A stretch of 64,000 nt of DNA. It comes from Leucobacter salsicius M1-8 (GTDB lineage: Bacteria; Actinomycetota; Actinomycetes; Actinomycetales; Microbacteriaceae). Below, in pieces: positions 1-8,421 of the stretch (position 1 is its first letter; each line of letters begins with the position of its first letter). Below the pieces are notes generated by a model. The model saw nothing but the letters and a program-made list of their open reading frames with translations, had not been told where the DNA came from and ran no database searches. The DNA lies in contig NZ_AOCN01000004.1 in the NCBI RefSeq assembly GCF_000350525.1, positions 37,021 to 101,020 of the forward strand, read 5' to 3'. Position numbers and translations under genes: made by a program.

Positions 1-766
1 AGACGAGGTCATCTTCGTGTTCGGCCCGGTCGCGGTGGGCCTGCTCGCCACGACCCTCGGCGCGTGGGCTCCCGTCGTGGGCGCCGCCGTCCTCACGCTC
101 GCGTTTGTGACGGCCTTCGCGCTGCATCCCTCGGGTACGAAGCCCCAGGCCGCCACGGGCGAGGTTGTCCCAACCTCGCCCGTAAGCGAGCTCTGGCGCC
201 CGTCGCTGATCGTTACCGTCGTGGGAATCTTCGGGGTGGGCATGTTCTTCGGCTCGATGTTCACCTCGCTGACGGCGTTCATGCAGGATCGTGGCGAGCC
301 CGAACAGGCCGGCCTGATCTACGGCGTGATGGGTGTGGGGTCGGCGCTCTTCGCGATCGGAATCGTGTGGCTGTCACCCAAGTTCACGCTGCGCGCCCGC
401 TGGCTCGTGTTCGCTTCGCTGATCCTCGGCGGTGCCGTGTTTCTGCAGACTGCCCACGATCTGCCGCGCATGATCGCCGCCCTCGCAGTCATGGGCATCG
501 GCATCGGCCCGCTGCTCGTCACGCTCTACAGCTTCGGCGCGCACCGCACACCGGCCGGCCGCGGCGCGACCGTCATGGCAATGCTCGGCACATCGATCAT
601 GGTGGGGCAGTCCTTCACGGCCGCCGCCACGGGCATCGTAGCCGAGCAGATCAACACCCAGGCTGCCCTCACGCTGCCGCTCATTGCAGCGGCCGTGGCG
701 GTCGCGGCGGGCCTCGTCAACTGGTTCCTTACCCCCGCAGGCCCTGAGCCACAGCTCGCGAGCTAG
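1..766 (+). CDS. MFS transporter, C-terminal part (cut by window edge)
   Basis: The reading frame is open from base 2, so the gene starts before the window. About 250 residues are visible with roughly seven hydrophobic segments, forming the second half of a 12-TM major facilitator. The first visible residues (DEVIFVFGP) are typical of the mid-protein part of actinobacterial sugar-efflux or drug-efflux-like MFS proteins. The tail is short and hydrophilic (PEPQLAS). Substrate cannot be told. Confidence 0.85.
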   Translation, partial: DEVIFVFGPVAVGLLATTLGAWAPVVGAAVLTLAFVTAFALHPSGTKPQAATGEVVPTSPVSELWRPSLIVTVVGIFGVGMFFGSMFTSLTAFMQDRGEPEQAGLIYGVMGVGSALFAIGIVWLSPKFTLRARWLVFASLILGGAVFLQTAHDLPRMIAALAVMGIGIGPLLVTLYSFGAHRTPAGRGATVMAMLGTSIMVGQSFTAAATGIVAEQINTQAALTLPLIAAAVAVAAGLVNWFLTPAGPEPQLAS

Positions 767-833
767 GGCAAAGCCCTAGCCCATCTGCAAGCGGGCGAAG
801 CCCGGATCCGGCACTGAGTGCGCGCGCCGGATC
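762..833. terminator. Two hairpins between convergent genes
   Basis: GCTAGGGC (762-769) pairs perfectly with GCCCTAGC (773-780) around an AAA loop and includes the MFS stop codon. A second stem pairs GATCCGGC (805-812) with GCCGGATC (826-833) and touches the stop codon of the opposing gene. The position between converging genes fits a bidirectional terminator, though neither stem has a long T-run. Confidence 0.6.
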
Positions 834-1464
834 AGCCCACCGTGTCCTCGCGCAGCTTGGGGCTAGGCAGGTGCCAGCCGCGCGCGTACGAGATGAGCCT
901 GAGCGCGATGGCACAGCCGCCGCCCGCGATCGTCGCGATGCTCGGGGTCGCTCCCAGCGCGATCGCGCCGGCAGCCGCCGCGGCGCCGAGGATTGCCGAG
1001 ACCGCATAGAGCTCGCGGGTGAGCACGCCGGGCACCGTGTTGACGAGCACGTCGCGCACCACTCCGCCTCCCACCGCCGTGATCGTGCCGATGCTGATCG
1101 CGACGATCGGGTGATAACCGGAAGCGAGGGCGGCCACGGCCCCGCCCGCCGAGAAAAGCCCCAGCCCAAAGGCGTCAAACACGACCTCGAAATGGCGGAT
1201 GCGGGCGAGACCGGGATGGACGAAGAAGACGATGAGCGATGCGCCGATGGCCGCTACGAGGTAGGGCCAGTGGGTGAATGCGACGGGCGGATGCACGCCC
1301 AATAGGAGATCGCGGATGATGCCACCGCCGATTCCGGTCGCCGAGCCGACGACCAGGATGCCGAGCAGGTCGAGCCCGCGGCGCACACCGACGAGTGCCC
1401 CTGAGATCGCGAAGGCGCAAATTCCTGCCAGCTGCAGCGCTTGATAAAGGATTTCACCCCACAC
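832..1464 (-). CDS. TRIC/UPF0126-family membrane protein
   Basis: About 210 residues with seven hydrophobic helices and the duplicated glycine-rich pattern of the trimeric intracellular cation channel family (GGGIIRDLLLG near residue 47 and GGGVVRDVLV in the second half). Bacterial members form cation-permeable trimers in the plasma membrane; the physiological role here is unknown. The GTG at 1464 is chosen because the TRIC domain begins directly after it (WGEILYQ). The frame stays open to 1569, but that extension is hydrophilic and overlaps the divergent sufS start. No Shine-Dalgarno is seen. Confidence 0.75.
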   Translation of the reverse strand: MWGEILYQALQLAGICAFAISGALVGVRRGLDLLGILVVGSATGIGGGIIRDLLLGVHPPVAFTHWPYLVAAIGASLIVFFVHPGLARIRHFEVVFDAFGLGLFSAGGAVAALASGYHPIVAISIGTITAVGGGVVRDVLVNTVPGVLTRELYAVSAILGAAAAAGAIALGATPSIATIAGGGCAIALRLISYARGWHLPSPKLREDTVG

Positions 1465-1471
1465 GGTGTTG

Positions 1472-1477
1472 ATTGTA
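1472..1477 (-). promoter_or_regulatory. Possible -10 box for a leaderless TRIC mRNA
   Basis: On the minus strand TACAAT lies 7 nt before the GTG at 1464. That spacing puts the transcription start on the start codon and explains the missing ribosome site. No clear -35 was found. Confidence 0.35.
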
Positions 1478-1567
1478 CCGACGCAACGCGGGTGGGCCGA
1501 CCTAGGAATAGCCTGAAGTTTCTTCTCGTTACATTCCATGTCAGCCGTCAGTGGGAGAATGGAATAC

Positions 1568-2863
1568 ATGTCAGCCCTTACCGCCGCTGAGGTCGCAGAC
1601 CTTCGCGCCGCATTCCCGTACTTCGCTTCGCAGCCCCAACCCGGAACGCTGGCCCCGGCCTACCTTGATTCGGCCGCGACCTCGCAGCGCCCGACCGCGG
1701 TACTCGACGCCGAACGCCAGTTCCTCGAACACCACAACGCCGCCGTGCACCGCGGCACCAGTGGCGCAGTCGGCGAGGCCACACTTGCGTTCGAGGGCGC
1801 TCGGGCAGCAGTGGCCCGGTTCGTCGGTGCCGCGACCCCCGAGCAGATCGTGTGGGCCGAGAACGCCACCGACGCGATCAACATTGTTGCCCTCGGCATC
1901 GGCGAGGCGAACGCGGGTCTCGGAGTGACCGGTTCTGAGCGATTCACGCTGGGTGCGGGCGACGAGATTCTCGTCACCGAGGCCGAACATCACGCGAACC
2001 TGATTCCTTGGCAGCGGCTCGCCGCGAAGACCGGGGCGACGCTCACCTTCATTCCCGTGAACGAGCACGGCACATGGAGCCTCGACGACGCTCGCGCGGC
2101 CATCAACGATCGCACGCGTATCTTCGCGTTCGGTCACGTCTCCAACGTCACGGGGTTTGTCGCCCCGGTGGCCGAACTCGTGGCACTCGCCCGAGCCGTC
2201 GGCGCAGTGACCGTGCTCGACGCGTGCCAGTCCGTACCGCACATTCCGGTGGACTTCGCGACCCTCGGCGTTGACTTCGCGGCCTTCTCGGGCCACAAGA
2301 TGCTCGGCCCCAACGGTATCGGCGTGCTGTACGGCCGGGCCGATATGCTCGCGGCGCTGCCGCCGTCGCGCACCGGTGGCTCCGCCATCACCCGCGTCAC
2401 GATGCAGAACGCCGAGTTCATGCCGGCCCCGATGCGGTTCGAGCCCGGCACGCAGCCGGTGTCTCAGGTCGTGGGCCTCGGCGCTGCCGTCGAGTTTCTC
2501 GAGACGGTGGGAATGGAGCGCGCCGCCGCACGCGAGCACGAGCTCGTTGAGCGGCTGGTGGCGGGCATCCTCGAAACCCCCGGGCTGCGGCTCCTCGGCC
2601 CCCAGGGCACCACGCAGCGCGTCGCCCTCGCGGCCGTCTCTGTCGAGAACCTGCACGCCCACGACGTGGGCCAGTATCTCGACGAGCAGGGCGTGCTCGT
2701 TCGCGTGGGCCACCACTGCGCACAACCGCTGCACCGCGCGTTTGGCATCGCTTCAAGCACGCGCGCAAGCGTGCACTTGACCACCACAGAAGACGAGGTC
2801 GATCGGTTCCTCGACGCGCTCCGCGGCGCCCAGCGGTACTTCGGAGTGGAGGTGTCGGCGTGA
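1568..2863 (+). CDS. sufS: SufS-type cysteine desulfurase
   Basis: PLP enzyme of about 431 residues that takes sulfur from cysteine for Fe-S cluster assembly. The PLP lysine is in SGHKMLGPNG and the catalytic persulfide cysteine in VGHHCAQPLH, the arrangement of group II (SufS/CsdA) desulfurases. AEHHANLIPW is another family signature. ATG 1568 has GGGAG 10 nt upstream; ATG 1559 is too close to that site. The gene overlaps sufU by GTGA, so sulfur should pass to SufU. The other suf genes are not in the window. Confidence 0.9.
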   Translation: MSALTAAEVADLRAAFPYFASQPQPGTLAPAYLDSAATSQRPTAVLDAERQFLEHHNAAVHRGTSGAVGEATLAFEGARAAVARFVGAATPEQIVWAENATDAINIVALGIGEANAGLGVTGSERFTLGAGDEILVTEAEHHANLIPWQRLAAKTGATLTFIPVNEHGTWSLDDARAAINDRTRIFAFGHVSNVTGFVAPVAELVALARAVGAVTVLDACQSVPHIPVDFATLGVDFAAFSGHKMLGPNGIGVLYGRADMLAALPPSRTGGSAITRVTMQNAEFMPAPMRFEPGTQPVSQVVGLGAAVEFLETVGMERAAAREHELVERLVAGILETPGLRLLGPQGTTQRVALAAVSVENLHAHDVGQYLDEQGVLVRVGHHCAQPLHRAFGIASSTRASVHLTTTEDEVDRFLDALRGAQRYFGVEVSA

Positions 2864-3333
2864 GCGCGCTCGACGGTCTGTACCAAGAACTAATTCTCGA
2901 CCATTCAAAGCGCCCCATCGGCAAGGGTGATCTGAGCGACCATCCCGGCGCACGCACGGCATCGCATCACGAGTTCAACCCGAGCTGCGGTGACGAGATC
3001 GAGCTGTCGATCGCGGTCGACCCCGCCACGGGTCGCATCTCGCAGCTCGCTTGGCAGGGTCAGGGATGTTCGATCTCGATGGCGTCCGCATCGATTCTGT
3101 CGCAGCTGGTTCGCGACGAGGAGATGACGATGGACGAGGCCCGCGTGAAGATCGCGGCCTTCCGCGAGATGATTCAGACGCGCGGCGAGCAGGAGCCCGA
3201 TGAGGACGTTCTCGGCGACGCCGTCGCTCTGCAGGGTGTCGCGAAGTACGTGATGCGCGTCAAGTGCGCAATGCTCGGCTGGGTCGCCCTCGAGGCCGAC
3301 ATCGCTCAGGTGGAGGCTCAGGCCAGCGCCTAG
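2860..3333 (+). CDS. sufU: SufU-type Fe-S assembly / sulfur transfer protein
   Basis: 157 residues matching the NifU-N/SufU fold, with the three family cysteines in PSCGDE, GQGCSIS and RVKCAMLGW and the Zn-ligand aspartate after the first cysteine. In Gram-positive bacteria SufU is a zinc protein that accepts persulfide sulfur from SufS. The GTG start overlaps the sufS stop, so translation is probably coupled. Confidence 0.92.
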   Translation: MSALDGLYQELILDHSKRPIGKGDLSDHPGARTASHHEFNPSCGDEIELSIAVDPATGRISQLAWQGQGCSISMASASILSQLVRDEEMTMDEARVKIAAFREMIQTRGEQEPDEDVLGDAVALQGVAKYVMRVKCAMLGWVALEADIAQVEAQASA

Positions 3334-3350
3334 CTTCTCGCGTGATCAGA

Positions 3351-3396
3351 ACGTCACGGGCCGCACACCATCTCATCGGTGTGCGGCCCGTGACGT
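3351..3396. terminator. Terminator hairpin after sufSU
   Basis: A perfect 19-bp inverted repeat (3351-3369 with 3378-3396) around an 8-nt loop, 18 nt after the sufU stop. There is only a weak T stretch after it, which is common in actinobacterial terminators. Confidence 0.8.
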
Positions 3397-3508
3397 TTGT
3401 GGGGGCACCATCTTCGTCCACAGGCGCACAAAATCCCGGATCTCGGCGGGATTCGAGATTTTCTGTGCATAACCCGCACGGGCCGTTCGTTCGGCGCAAA
3501 ATCGTGGC

Positions 3509-4816
3509 ATGACCGACCACAGTTCAGACGCCAACCCAGATTCAACCCGGGTACTCAAATGCTCGGGAACCGCCGACTTTCTCGCGGCGCTGCCCCAACT
3601 TGCGGGCTTCACCGCCACCCACAGCATCTTCGTGCTGTTCTTCGAAGGATCACGCACCCGAGAGGCGATGCGCGTCGATCTGCCGCCCGATGACGATCCG
3701 CGCGAGGCCGCCGACCTGCTCGAGTTTCTGAGCCACACGATTCGCAGCTTCAGCGTCAACAGCGGGCGCACCGCGGCCCCCGCGATCGCCATCATGTCTG
3801 AGCAGACTTTCGCAGACTGCGATGGGCCACCCTGGCTCAGGCTCGCCCGCCGCATCGAGCGGCGGCTGCGGCGTGACCGCATCTACCCGCGTGAGCTCTG
3901 CGTGCGCGCCCCCGACGGCTGGGTGAGCTACCTCGACCAGGCAGCGCCTCGCAGCGGCCGCAGTCTCGACGAGATCGAGCGGAGCCCGATCGCCGTGGCC
4001 GCCAGAATGGCTCGGCAGCTTGTACCCACGCTCGCGGAGCTCGGTGCGCTGCCGCCTATTGATCCGGATCGTGTGGCCCGCGCGACATCGGAGCTTGCGA
4101 CGCTCGATCGATCGGCACTCGTCGCGTCGCAACGAGCCGGCCAACGTGAGGGGCAGGATGCAGGGCAGGCTCCAGAGCTCGAACCCGTCCTCTCGGCCCG
4201 GAGCCGCGTCGCGCTCGCCCCGGTAGCCGCCCGCGAGCTACAGGACGTCCGGTCCGACCTCTCCCCCGAAGCTGCAGGGCGCATCGCACACGTTGCCTCC
4301 GATGTGCAGGGGTGGTGGCACCTCGCAATGGGAATGATCACCAGGCCCGAATTTCCCGGTGAACTGGAGCGAGATCTGGGTGAGCGGGTACTGAGCGAGT
4401 TGCCGGTCACCAACGCAAACCTGGCTGCGCGGGGTGACCTGTTCGGGGCGGCGCCGGGTGCCGCAGGCGGTCCCTCGATATCTATGGCCGGGATCCTCGC
4501 CGCAATCTGCCCCGAGTTCACCGAGCGTGAGCGGCTCTCCCCGGTGCGGGGCCGCCTCGCGCGCACGCTCGCCGATCTCCCGACCGTGGCCCGCCCTGGG
4601 GTGTTTGCGCTCAGCGCACTCGTGTGGTGGTTGTGCGGCAGCCAGACGACGGCGAACGCTCACGTGGATGCCGCCCTCGAGATCCGCCCCGAGCACGAGG
4701 TATCGCTGATGGTGCGCGGCCTAATTGCTGTGCCCGTCATCGCGCGGCAGCTGCTGGTGCCGACAGCTCCCGGCTCGAGCAGCCCCCTCAGCCCACCTCG
4801 CGCTGCAGCGTCGTGA
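3509..4816 (+). CDS. DUF4192-type actinobacterial protein
   Basis: 435 residues. The N-terminus (LKCSGTADFLAALPQLAGF, then HSIFVLFFEGSRTREAMRVDLPP) has the start pattern of DUF4192, a family of unknown function widespread in Actinobacteria, in which a 'leave it to the next level' segment precedes a domain of mixed strands. The C-terminal part (WWLCGSQTTANAHVDAALEI) also fits. No transmembrane helix is seen. Its last 29 bp overlap the end of the convergent cysteine desulfurase gene. Confidence 0.7.
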   Translation: MTDHSSDANPDSTRVLKCSGTADFLAALPQLAGFTATHSIFVLFFEGSRTREAMRVDLPPDDDPREAADLLEFLSHTIRSFSVNSGRTAAPAIAIMSEQTFADCDGPPWLRLARRIERRLRRDRIYPRELCVRAPDGWVSYLDQAAPRSGRSLDEIERSPIAVAARMARQLVPTLAELGALPPIDPDRVARATSELATLDRSALVASQRAGQREGQDAGQAPELEPVLSARSRVALAPVAARELQDVRSDLSPEAAGRIAHVASDVQGWWHLAMGMITRPEFPGELERDLGERVLSELPVTNANLAARGDLFGAAPGAAGGPSISMAGILAAICPEFTERERLSPVRGRLARTLADLPTVARPGVFALSALVWWLCGSQTTANAHVDAALEIRPEHEVSLMVRGLIAVPVIARQLLVPTAPGSSSPLSPPRAAAS

Positions 4817-5930
4817 CGACCCGGTGCTGTAATTCCTCGGCGATGGGTTCGGCCAGCGTGATCCGCAACGCGGTCTGGGCTGTCTCGGGGTCGAGCCCCA
4901 GCGCCAGCAGGGCGGGCGACGGCTCGCTCTTTCCCGCGGCGCAGGCAGATCCCGCTGACACCGCGATCCCCGAGGCGTCGAGCGCGACCAGCAATGACTC
5001 ACCGCTGACGCCCTCGAACGTAAACGAGGCGTGCCCCGGGAGCCGCTCGGTCGGGTGTCCCGTGACCCGAGCCCCCGAAACCTCGCGGGTCACGCGTTCG
5101 ACGAGTGCGTTGCGGCTGTCTATGAGGGCGAGGGCGCGCCCGCCATAGTCATGTGCCGTTGCAGCCACCGCGGCGGCAAAACCGGCGAGGCCCGCGACGT
5201 TCTCGGTGCCGGCCCTGCGCCCCAGCTCTTGCCCGCCGCCATGCATCAGCGGTTCCAGTCGAAGCCCGTCGCGCACGATCAGGGCCCCCACGCCCTGCGG
5301 CCCGCCAAACTTATGCGAGGCCATCGACAGGGCATCGACATTGTCGCCGGGCCAGCCCTGCGATTGCAGGGTCACGGGTAGTGACGGCGCCGCCTGCACC
5401 GCGTCAGTGTGAACGATCGCGCCAACCTGCTTCGCCGCTGCGGCGAGCGCGGGCATGGGCTGTACGGTGCCGACCTCGGCGTTCGCGAGCCCAATCGAGA
5501 CGAGGGTGGTGTCGGCTCGCACCGCGCGTGTCACGTCGTCGGGGTCGACGCGGCCCAGTTCATCCACCGGCAGCATGGTCAGCTCGTACCCGAACACTCG
5601 CTCCAGGTATCGGCAGCTCTCAAGCACCGACGGGTGTTCGATGGGGGTGGTGACCAGATGTCTTCCCCGTGGGTGCGCGAGGGCAAGCCCGATGATGGCG
5701 AGGTTGTTTGCCTCGGTGCCCCCGGAGGTGAAAATGACGTCTGAGGCACGTACGCCAAAGGTCGTTGCGATGGTTTGTCTGGCGAGCTCGACGGTGCGCG
5801 CGGCGCGGTGCCCGGCCGTGTGGACGCTCGACGGGTTACCGGCGGATTCATCGAAGACGGCGATCATTGCCGCACGGGCTTCGGGGCGCAGCGGTGCGGT
5901 CGCGGCTGCGTCGAGGTAGCGCTCATTCAT
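4788..5930 (-). CDS. NifS/IscS-type cysteine desulfurase of the NAD operon
   Basis: 380-residue group I cysteine desulfurase. The PLP lysine is in MASHKFGGPQG, the distal catalytic cysteine in GSACAAGKSEPS, and SGGTEANNLAI marks the PLP phosphate site. It starts by ATGA overlap with nadC. NifS-like enzymes coupled to nad genes in Gram-positive bacteria supply sulfur for the NadA iron-sulfur cluster; that role here is inferred from context. A separate sufS exists 2 kb away, so the two desulfurases are probably specialised. Confidence 0.9.
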   Translation of the reverse strand: MNERYLDAAATAPLRPEARAAMIAVFDESAGNPSSVHTAGHRAARTVELARQTIATTFGVRASDVIFTSGGTEANNLAIIGLALAHPRGRHLVTTPIEHPSVLESCRYLERVFGYELTMLPVDELGRVDPDDVTRAVRADTTLVSIGLANAEVGTVQPMPALAAAAKQVGAIVHTDAVQAAPSLPVTLQSQGWPGDNVDALSMASHKFGGPQGVGALIVRDGLRLEPLMHGGGQELGRRAGTENVAGLAGFAAAVAATAHDYGGRALALIDSRNALVERVTREVSGARVTGHPTERLPGHASFTFEGVSGESLLVALDASGIAVSAGSACAAGKSEPSPALLALGLDPETAQTALRITLAEPIAEELQHRVVTTLQREVG

Positions 5931-6775
5931 GATGCGTCCAATCCTAGGTCGAGGGCGCGCGCCCCGTGGGTCAACAGCCCCACCGAGATGACGTCCACCC
6001 CGGTCTCGGCGATGCCCCGCACTGTTTCCAGCGAGACGCCGCCGCTCGCTTCAGCGATCGCTCGGTCACCGATCTGGGCGACCGCGCGCACGAGATCGGC
6101 GTTGGCAAAATTATCGAGCAGGATCCCGGTGACTCCCGCCTCAAGCACGGCGGCCACCTGGTCGAGCCGGTCGACCTCAACGATGATCGAGGTCGTGTGG
6201 CCGGCGCGGTCACGCAGTCCCTGCAGCGCACGGGTCGTGCTTGCTTCGTCGACGGCGCCGAGGGCCGCGAGGTGATTGTCCTTCACCATGATCGCGTCGG
6301 ACAGGCCAAAGCGATGGTTTGAGCCGCCGCCCACGTGCACCGCGTACTTCTCGAGCGCGCGCAGCCCCGGCGTCGTCTTGCGGGTGTCGGCAATGCGGGC
6401 CGGGGTGTGCGCGACCTCGGCCACAAACTGCGCGGTCAGTGTTGCGATGCCGCTCATGCGCTGCGCCAGGTTGAGCGCCACCCGCTCGCCGGTGAGAATG
6501 CCGCGGGCCGGCCCTTCGATCACGCCGAGGGTGTCGCCAGCGGCAAACCGGGTGCCGTCGGCCGCCAACTCACGCACCTCGATGCGCGGGTCCGTGTGCC
6601 GAAAGGTCTCGCGCACAAGCGCTCCGCCTGCAAACACCCCGGGCTCCCGGGCCACGAGCTGTGCCGTCATGCCCAGGCCCTCGGGGATCGTGAGTTCAAC
6701 GGTGAGGTCGCCCCAGGGGGCGTCCTCCTCGAGGGCATTGGCGATGACCTGTTCAATCTTGGTTCGAGTTAGCAC
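5927..6775 (-). CDS. nadC: Nicotinate-nucleotide pyrophosphorylase (quinolinate phosphoribosyltransferase)
   Basis: 282 residues. Converts quinolinate and PRPP to nicotinate mononucleotide, CO2 and PPi, the last de novo NAD step in this operon. Visible signatures: EDAPWGDLT near the N-terminus, TRKTTPGLR, HVGGGSNHRFGL, the lysine of IMVKDNH and EASGGVSLE. GTG 6775 is chosen because AAGGAG lies 9 nt upstream and the open frame further upstream (to 7129) is a shadow of nadB. It overlaps nadB by 7 bp and the desulfurase by ATGA. Confidence 0.95.
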   Translation of the reverse strand: MLTRTKIEQVIANALEEDAPWGDLTVELTIPEGLGMTAQLVAREPGVFAGGALVRETFRHTDPRIEVRELAADGTRFAAGDTLGVIEGPARGILTGERVALNLAQRMSGIATLTAQFVAEVAHTPARIADTRKTTPGLRALEKYAVHVGGGSNHRFGLSDAIMVKDNHLAALGAVDEASTTRALQGLRDRAGHTTSIIVEVDRLDQVAAVLEAGVTGILLDNFANADLVRAVAQIGDRAIAEASGGVSLETVRGIAETGVDVISVGLLTHGARALDLGLDAS

Positions 6776-8421
6776 GGTGCAAAGCTCCTTCGAGCGGGAG
6801 TGGTGTGAGAAGAATGGTTTCGTGCAGCTGCGCCTGTGGGTGCAGCGACCCCAGGGGAGACCGTCGCAAGACGCCAGGCTCGCCGGAGCGCCTGCGCGGG
6901 GTCCGTTGCGGGGGTGTCGGCGCGCTGGTGTGCACCGCGGGACTCGGTGCGGGCAAGCGCCGCGTACGCGATGAGCTCGGCGAGCCGGGCATCGCGGCCG
7001 GGCACCGCCCCGAAGGCGTCGAGCGCAGAGGTCATACCGGCCGCCTCGCGCTCGATCCCGAGCTCCTGGCTCAACATTCGACCCACCGACTGCGGCGTCC
7101 CACCCGTCGATCGCACGGATCCGGCACACGCAGAACCGGCCCGTGCGCCTTTCTGCCCCACGATCTCCACCCTCGCCAGCAACCGTGGCAGCGCCGCACC
7201 CGACAGTTCCCAGGACCGATCGGCGACGAATCGCACGGCCGCTTCGGCCGCGCGACGGCCAAAGACGAGCCCCTCAAGCAGCGAGTTTGAGGCCAGCCGG
7301 TTCGCGCCGTGCACCCCGGTGCCCGCGGCCTCGCCCGCGACGAACAGCCCCGGCACGCTGGAACGCCCCTCGAGGTCGGTGGCGACGCCGCCCATTGTGT
7401 AGTGCGCGGCGGGCGCCACCGGCACGGGCTCCGCGGCCCACTCGTAGCCGTGCCTCCGCAGTGCCGCATCAATCCCAGGAAATAGTCGGGCAAGGCTTCC
7501 CTGGCCGTGCTCGGTCTCGATGCTGCGGGCGTCGAGCCAGACGCGATCGGAGCCAGTGTCACGCAGCACGCGATGAATCTCGCGCGACACGATGTCGCGC
7601 GACGCCAGATCCGCTGCGGGGTGACGTCCCTGCATAAACCTCGACCCCGCGCCGTCGAGCAGCACTGCCCCGGCTCCCCGCACCGCCTCGGAAATCAGCG
7701 CTCCCGTGCCCGCGAGCACGGTGGGGTGAAACTGCACGAACTCCAGGTCGGCCACCACGGCGCCGACCTCGGCCGCGGCACCGATGCCGTCGCCGCGGGC
7801 GCCCGCGTGATTCGAGGTGCGGTCGTAGAGCGCCGAGTATCCGCCCGTGGCCAACACGACCGCGTCCGCGTGGATCCGCTCCCCCGGGGCGCCCTCGAGA
7901 CCCTCGCCGTCCTCACGGCGCAGTTCCGCTCCCACCACGACGCCCTGGTCCACGATCAACCGGTCAAGCACCGCGTGCTCGATCACGCGAACCCCGACAG
8001 GGAGGTGCGCCACCAGGTGCGCGTGCATCACGGCCCCCGTGCGGTCGCCGCCCGCGTGCACGATCCGGTGCGCCCCGTGGGCGCCCTCGAGCCCGAGGGC
8101 GACCTCACCCGCGGGGCCGCGATCCGGCGCAAAACCCTCAGCAATCAGGTGCCGCACGTCGGCGGCACCGTCGGTCACGAGCGCCCGGGCGGCCTCGACA
8201 TCGACAAGCCCGGCACCCGCGGCCATCGTGTCGTCCAGGTGGGCGCGCGCAGAGTCACCGGGCGCAAGCGCCGCGGCGATCCCGCCTTGTGCCATCGCGG
8301 TGCTGCACGCGTCACCGAACGCGAGCGTGCCCGCCGTAACGACGGTTACCGCGGCGCCCGCGGCGTGCGCCACGCGTGCCGCGGTCAGCCCCGCGACCCC
8401 GGCACCGATGACGAGAATCAT
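6769..8421 (-). CDS. nadB: L-aspartate oxidase
   Basis: 550-residue flavoprotein that oxidises aspartate to iminoaspartate. The FAD dinucleotide fold is at residues 4-30 (GAGVAGLTAARVAHA). The family motifs ATGGYSALY, HYTMGGVATD and GEAAGTGVHGANRLASNSLLEG follow. The last 90 or so residues are a low-complexity Ala/Arg-rich extension after the helical C-terminal domain. ATG overlaps the nadA stop (ATGA), which suits channeling of unstable iminoaspartate to NadA. Confidence 0.95.
   Translation of the reverse strand: MILVIGAGVAGLTAARVAHAAGAAVTVVTAGTLAFGDACSTAMAQGGIAAALAPGDSARAHLDDTMAAGAGLVDVEAARALVTDGAADVRHLIAEGFAPDRGPAGEVALGLEGAHGAHRIVHAGGDRTGAVMHAHLVAHLPVGVRVIEHAVLDRLIVDQGVVVGAELRREDGEGLEGAPGERIHADAVVLATGGYSALYDRTSNHAGARGDGIGAAAEVGAVVADLEFVQFHPTVLAGTGALISEAVRGAGAVLLDGAGSRFMQGRHPAADLASRDIVSREIHRVLRDTGSDRVWLDARSIETEHGQGSLARLFPGIDAALRRHGYEWAAEPVPVAPAAHYTMGGVATDLEGRSSVPGLFVAGEAAGTGVHGANRLASNSLLEGLVFGRRAAEAAVRFVADRSWELSGAALPRLLARVEIVGQKGARAGSACAGSVRSTGGTPQSVGRMLSQELGIEREAAGMTSALDAFGAVPGRDARLAELIAYAALARTESRGAHQRADTPATDPAQALRRAWRLATVSPGVAAPTGAAARNHSSHTTPARRSFAPC

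Noticed and set aside
1571..2734. 387-residue minus-strand ORF over sufS
   Set aside because: Antisense shadow of a clearly conserved gene; Arg/Gly/His-rich composition, no motifs.
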